Positions 59,113-64,000 of a DNA stretch of 64,000 nt are shown in pieces. Origin of the DNA: Diplocarpon mali (taxonomy: Eukaryota; Ascomycota; Leotiomycetes; Helotiales; Drepanopezizaceae); contig JAENRP010000049.1 in assembly GCA_024741835.1 (NCBI GenBank), forward strand, positions 14,317-78,316. The letters are read 5' to 3'. How positions within the stretch are numbered: position 1 is the stretch's first letter; every line of letters starts with the position of its first letter. A model generated the notes under the pieces. That model was not told where the DNA came from. It made no database searches and saw only the letters and a program-made list of their open reading frames with translations. A program made the translations under genes and the position numbers.

Positions 59113-59694
59113 TATGTCAACGAAGCATACCGCAAGACCGGCTCAAGCCCAGTCTGTAAAGCCCAAACAGCGAGGCCAATCCTGCGAAATGCACAAGTGC
59201 CCTGCACAGCGCGAACCATACTCACATCCACCCACCAGCACGGCAGATCCTCGCTCGTGGCATTCCATACTGGCCCCGACACGTCGATACAACGGCCCCC
59301 GCACCAGGCGCGCTCCCTCCACGCCCCGTGTGAGAGAACGGTCTCGTCCTCGTCGCCGCTGTCGTCGACGTTCTGCTCGTCATCTCCTGGGAGGTTAAAG
59401 ACCTGCTGTCTGAGAAGCGTGGGAGCTTCCGCCGCTGCTCGCTTCCTGTAGAGCCTTTGCGGGAGGTCCCTCCTCCGAGTCTTCGGTCAGGTCGGAGGGG
59501 TTCCTCGTTGTTCGTTTCGCAGATGTTTTCTGCGCTGCTTCTGGGAGAGTGTCGTCTATCCTCTCGGTGCTTGGTCGTAGGTTTTGGTCCTCACCATCGG
59601 TTGACGGGACAAGATCTTTACGACTATGTTCTCGGCGGCAAGGGTCGCAAATTCTCTGCATAATATCCGTCGAGAGAATCTTCTGCTGAAAGCC
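59113..59694 (-). pseudogene. Coding relic or unassigned 3' exon with acidic SDLTEDSEE motif
   Basis: On the minus strand, after a good acceptor-like TTTCAGCAG at about 59703-59695, a frame reads TDIMQRICDPCRREHSRKD, then PSDLTEDSEEGPPAKA, and stops at 59395. A second, overlapping frame then stays open to about 59113. It reads LPGDDEQNVDDSGDEDETV, HGAWRERAWCGGRCIDVSG and DLPCWWVDVSMVRAVQG, which is Cys/Trp-rich and does not look random. The two frames are offset by one and no intron of normal size joins them. The first resembles part of the upstream neighbour (HIDMTEDSEDEVPAI), so this may be a broken partial duplicate or badly spliced 3' exons of that gene. Neither reading is secure. Confidence 0.3.
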
Positions 59695-59947
59695 AGGACT
59701 GTTAAGAGCTCTGTCCTCAATTGATCACATGTACTAAACTCATCTACTCACAAATGATACGAGTCAACCACTAGTGATGATTTCTTGTTCATTTATACAA
59801 CAAGACCAGTCTAATGGTCTAGCTCCAAGCAGGTATACATGCCGCATTCTAACACAACAGCGCGATGGATACGTATCCGGTAATTATCTATTTACCGTCG
59901 AAAAGAGCCAGCCTCTCCCACATCGACTTCATTTTGCGCGAATCTCA

Positions 59948-61574
59948 TTACTCGGATATCGCATCTGTTCTCTCTCCTGAATTCAGCAGCCCGACGAAAG
60001 TTTGTGGAGTTGAAAAATGGAGCCTCGCCTCATCTTCGTCGTCCTCTTCATAGTGCAAGTCTTCTCTGTCATCGCCATCACCACTCTCTGTCAAATCAAT
60101 GACTTCTTTGCTAACGGGCGATGGATGGGCTCTACCACGAGCCAAGGCCCCCCTCCCCGTAACATCCTCTTCCATAGATCTATGAGGTGCCACAATGGCC
60201 GGTACTTCGTCCTCCGAGTCCTCTGTCATGTCAATGTGATTCCGCTTTGCCCTTTTGGCTAGGTGACTTTGTCTCAGTGTCCGTAATCTATCGTGTTTGC
60301 GGCTGAAGCCTGAGCTATGTCCTTTGGGGTCGGAATGGATAAATGAGAAGAGATCAGGGGGACCAGCCTCGAGTGGCGACCCAGTATTCCTCCCCGCAGC
60401 ATGTATTCCTCTGGGTATTAAGTCTCGAAGCTGGTGGCCAAGGGCGCCGCCATCTTGTCGGTTATGAATATCTTCGCCGAACGTCCTCCTACGAGCTGGA
60501 TTGTTGTCCTTCTGTGCCTCTGGCTGGTTGTCGTTTTGCACCGATGAGAAGCTCTGACTTCTATGGTCGCCCCATTCCAAAGTCCGAGCAACTTGTAAGG
60601 TATTCGCAAATTCCTCGATTGGCCTTCCAATGACAGCTTCCAGTTCTATCAAATCCAGGACGGGCAGAGCTGCCCCGATAGCTCTTAACTTTGTGAGTCG
60701 GAGGGCATCATTCAAAGAGCTGCACAGTCGTGCCGCAGTCGAAACCCAATATATTATAACTTGGAGAGGTCTAGAAATCCGATGAACGGCTGAATGGCGG
60801 AGGGGGTGCAGAGCCTGGATAGAACTTTTCAAGTCCAGCCAACTGATCCTGGCATTGCTATCTTGAAGTGCCCGACTAACGTCATCTGAGAATGGCTCGA
60901 GAGCTCGAATCCACTGAAAACCTGTAAGCATGTTTTCAAGAAGATAAACCAGCAGTACGCGATATTAGCTTGGCATCATTGGCACGTCTCGAGTTCGAGG
61001 ACGAGGCCCGGTTTAATAGCGCTTTTAATGATCACACTTATCATACCCAGTTTAACTCTCCTTGTTCAGGAACGGCCCAATGTTGCTGTGCTAAAACGAT
61101 GCTGATCCATTCTCGAGTCCAGAAAAACAAGGCTTGCTCCGCCAGTCTCTGGACGGCAGTGAAAAGCGAATGCTCAATCTCAAAGGGCATGATTGAATTT
61201 GCTGGAATCTCAGGGTAATCTAGACGTCTGACTTTTCGGCCGCCTTGGATGGCTGGTCGGCTGTGCTGGGAAGCATTCGGAGCAGCATCATTTCTTCGAG
61301 GTTGAGGTATTAGCTTTCTGATGCACCCTGAGTCGCGGTCGATTCGTGTCGATATATTCGGCCTGTAATTCTCTCCTTTGACAGCTTTTCGGGCGATTTT
61401 CCTTTGAGCAGCTCTTGAAAGGGATCTCGCTGATGAAGACGGGGTTGGAGTTGGTGTTGCAATGAGGATGGGAGCTTCCTTACTGCCCCATCGCGGCGTT
61501 GCCCTGCAATGAAATATCAGTTCAGTTCTCTCCTTTTTTCTATCGAAGATTTCTCCCAAGCTCCAAGAGCGCAT
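59948..61574 (-). CDS. Probable nuclear protein with SUMO-interacting-type motif
   Basis: I do not recognise the family. Two exons, 61574-61047 and 60913-59948 (donor GTATGA, acceptor TTTTCAG), give about 497 residues. The start is the first in-frame ATG; 30 further open codons lie upstream without one. The N-terminal part is basic (SLSRAAQRKIARKAVKGEN). Residues around the exon junction form a helical, hydrophobic region (FEIEHSLFTAVQRLAEQALF, then ARISWLDLKSSIQALHPL). The C-terminal 200 residues are disordered and charged. They contain KEVIDLTESGDGDD, a canonical hydrophobic SUMO-interacting core followed by acidic residues, and a second related KRNHIDMTEDSEDEVPAI. This suggests a SUMO-binding nuclear factor (inference). 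The 3' end may be incomplete, as related coding sequence lies just downstream. Confidence 0.6.
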
Positions 61575-64000
61575 CAATACACGTTTCCGGGTCGCGGACT
61601 TGGCGGGCTGGGATGCACGAACACCTTCGCCATCGCGTCCCCGAGTCCAATCCAAGTCAGACACAATATATTGGAAGGTGAGGATATAAAATTAGTGTCT
61701 GAATCAGAGTTTGCTGAAGGGAAAACTGCACAGCGAAGTAGCAAACAAACGTGAAGGGAAAGCGCGAATGGCACTCTGACGAGAGCTTCAGGAAGTCAGG
61801 TATCCTCAAAGCTTTTCGAGCGCCATTATTGTTTTGGACGTACATCGTGCTGCGGAAGCTTAACTTGGAAGACACTCTGCGCAAGTGAAAACTACAGAAT
61901 TTAGATGGAGGCTATTTTTTTAAAGACCGCAGAGGTCTTTCTTTTCCAAACAAACTAGAAGTGGAGCCGCTAACACAAGCGATATGTTTATACTACCTAG
62001 TGGGCGTTCATTCACAGAAGCACTACTCATACGTGTGTAGTTGAAATTCTCCGTCTATTTGGTGAATGGTCTGTCTGTCCCTGTCCAGATCATAAAATTC
62101 ATGAGAGACAGATGCTGGCCACTGGTCATTTTATAATTTGTAACCAGACCAGAGGCTCGTGGATTCTTTCGCCCCATTACATGGGGCTCATCTCCCATAC
62201 GAAGTCATCTTGCCACGAACTTGCACATATGAAGCTTAGGCGAATCTCTTCAGTGGCAGTTATGATGTTTATATTTCCCTATATCTTACAACCACCACGA
62301 GGGTTGGCAATTATCTGTGGAACTATTTGAAGTGCAAGTTAAGTCCCGTAAATACTTGCCTCCTGGAGAACATTCCCATTTATCCGAGTGAAGACTTCGG
62401 CAATTTATGAGGGGCTTGATTTTCGACTTTGCCATGGATATAGTTTGGCTGATCTTAGTCGAAAGCTCTCTACTGCATTAGCATCCTATGAGGCCTAAGC
62501 TCGTGTTTTGAGGCCGGTAAAAAGGTCTTGAACCACCCGCAGGCCGAAAAGACTGTTCGAATAACAGTATTGTCATGCCTTATCACATCCTCAGACCCCT
62601 TCGAATTACGTCTTCGCCATGTGACTTGCGCAGAACCTGACTTCTGGTATCGGTATGCAAGAGCTTTCTAACCAGGTGGCTTTTCATCAGCAGCTTTCGC
62701 AGTCGTATCACCACTTCCACTTGTCCTGGATCTGCACACATCCAGGGAGTATATTTCCATGCTACTCACACCGCTTTATACACCTTCCTTGACCGGACGA
62801 AAGTGAAGCTTCAGAAATCTGCGCAAGAACTGTCTGGGGAGAAGCCGTGGCAGAGAATTGCCAATCTTGATATCGCTTGTTGTGCGTTCTCACAATGTCG
62901 TGACCATACTAACAACGTGCTAGGAATATTATAATCCTGAAATCACTGTTGACGTAGGGAAAGTTGAGATCCGATCGCTGCAATTATTGTGCTGGGTCTA
63001 CCAGCTCGAGTTCGAATGTTTATATATGATAAGAGCCAGCCTCATTCATGGCTCTGATCTTCCCTCCTTCCCCTGAAGGATGGTACGGTACAGCGGTTGG
63101 CTGTATTCGCCCGTCGAGAGGGATCCCTAGGTACGTGTATATCAGCACTATTTAATTCTTGCAATTCTTGAAAAAAAGATCATATACAAGAGGTCTTGCT
63201 TGTAATATCAGAAAATTGGAAGCATGAAAAGTACTTCCGAACATTATTGCAGACTACCGACGATTAAACTCACAACATTTTCCCTGTTATTTTGTTTACT
63301 TTACGAGGGAAAATATTATAAAGCGTGGACTTGAGACAACACATAGCCGAGGTCGAATATTTTCTACCTCGTGCCCCGACTATACTGCAGGATTGTTTAC
63401 TCACCGCTCATACGAAGGTGCCCAGTTTGAAGACGTCACCGCCTTATGCTGCCTTGACCAGTTTAACACAGGCAGAATCAAAGGTATCAAAAAGGCCATG
63501 GTATACTGAGCCGGTGAAACGGCGATTACAGCTCTGCTTCCTACGCGAAGTTTACTTTCCGTAGGGCGTTGCGTCTCATAAATAGTGGAGTGATTTTGCA
63601 GCCTGAGTTATAAATATCCGATAGAGATCTGAAACAACCCCGTCTTCCTATGACTCGCTTGTAACGAATTGGGATTCCGCAAAGGTCAGTAATCGACTGG
63701 GTTATGTATATCAAGTGCCAAAGAGACTCGAGCGCAGTTATGAGCAAGGTACGGTAATACTATTACCCAGTCCTACCTCCATACGCTGAATTAGACCGCT
63801 ATCTATGGCTGCGATACGAGTAATCTGGCTCCTATAGTATACTACTTACTTATTTCAGTCGGCTGCAAGTGAAGGCATATCCATCACATGGATTTTGACC
63901 GGCCGTGAAATCACCTGGCCCCCAGATGCAGAGATCCACAATCGTAGCCCACAGAAAAAGGTGAGGAGTAAGCGGTCGGTATTGATTTATCTATTAGTAT
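61575..64000. other. Intergenic end of the window, no gene recognised
   Basis: 2.4 kb. The first 100 bases hold open codons continuing the frame of the preceding gene, without an ATG. From 61900 on the sequence is AT-rich with only short frames lacking domains (62112-62330, 63325-63564). No gene, RNA or element is supported. Confidence 0.5.

Noticed and set aside
61575..61664. Start of the SUMO-motif gene at a GTG codon 30 codons upstream of the ATG
   Set aside because: Fungal nuclear genes rarely start at GTG; the first in-frame ATG was used although an upstream exon remains possible.
1..64000. CRISPR arrays, rRNA genes, bacterial operons or viral genes
   Set aside because: None seen; spliced eukaryotic genes and fungal-specific families explain the window.

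Overview
The window is nuclear DNA of a filamentous ascomycete (Pezizomycotina; a leotiomycete-like fungus is my guess, not a determination). The evidence is the gene structure and the gene families. Coding regions are split by many short introns of about 45-180 nt with GTNNGT donors, CTRAY-like branch sites and YAG acceptors. Families restricted to or typical of such fungi are present: a HET-domain protein, a PTH11/rhodopsin-type receptor, a fungal tyrosinase, a 3CxxC zinc finger protein, and CSN6 of the COP9 signalosome. GC-rich genes alternate with AT-rich gene-poor stretches that look like degraded, possibly RIP-mutated DNA. One short run of Ns (34640-34651) marks an assembly gap.

Layout. 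0-10 kb: an APC-superfamily amino-acid permease with ten introns; a degenerate tandem repeat of about 145 bp; a small conserved-looking orphan on the minus strand; and, divergent from it, a HET-domain gene whose first exons encode a Zn2Cys6 cluster. 10-15 kb: a gene desert. 15-23 kb: a small single-pass membrane protein, a seven-helix PTH11-like receptor, and a secreted short tyrosinase with a 6-nt microexon. 24-34 kb: THO2 (mRNA export) divergent from MET2 (homoserine O-acetyltransferase). 34-46 kb: mostly intergenic, with a 3CxxC zinc finger gene carrying an exact 148-bp tandem duplication, a 90-residue membrane protein, and a SYLF/Ysc84 actin-regulator homologue. 45-62 kb: a dense housekeeping block with a small Cys-containing protein, a fungal orphan, CSN6, a frameshifted sorbitol-dehydrogenase-like gene, VPS17 (retromer), MEF2 (mitochondrial EF-G2) and a protein with a SUMO-interacting-type motif. 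62-64 kb: no gene recognised.

The genes do not form one pathway cluster. Three head-to-head pairs (THO2/MET2, the orphan at 46-48 kb/CSN6, VPS17/MEF2) share promoters of 345-492 bp. The items most worth following up are the Zn2Cys6-HET fusion with its divergent neighbour, the frame-changing 148-bp duplication, the apparently decaying dehydrogenase, and the SUMO-motif protein with a broken coding relic directly downstream. All splice sites were deduced by eye from frame continuity and consensus signals, without transcripts.
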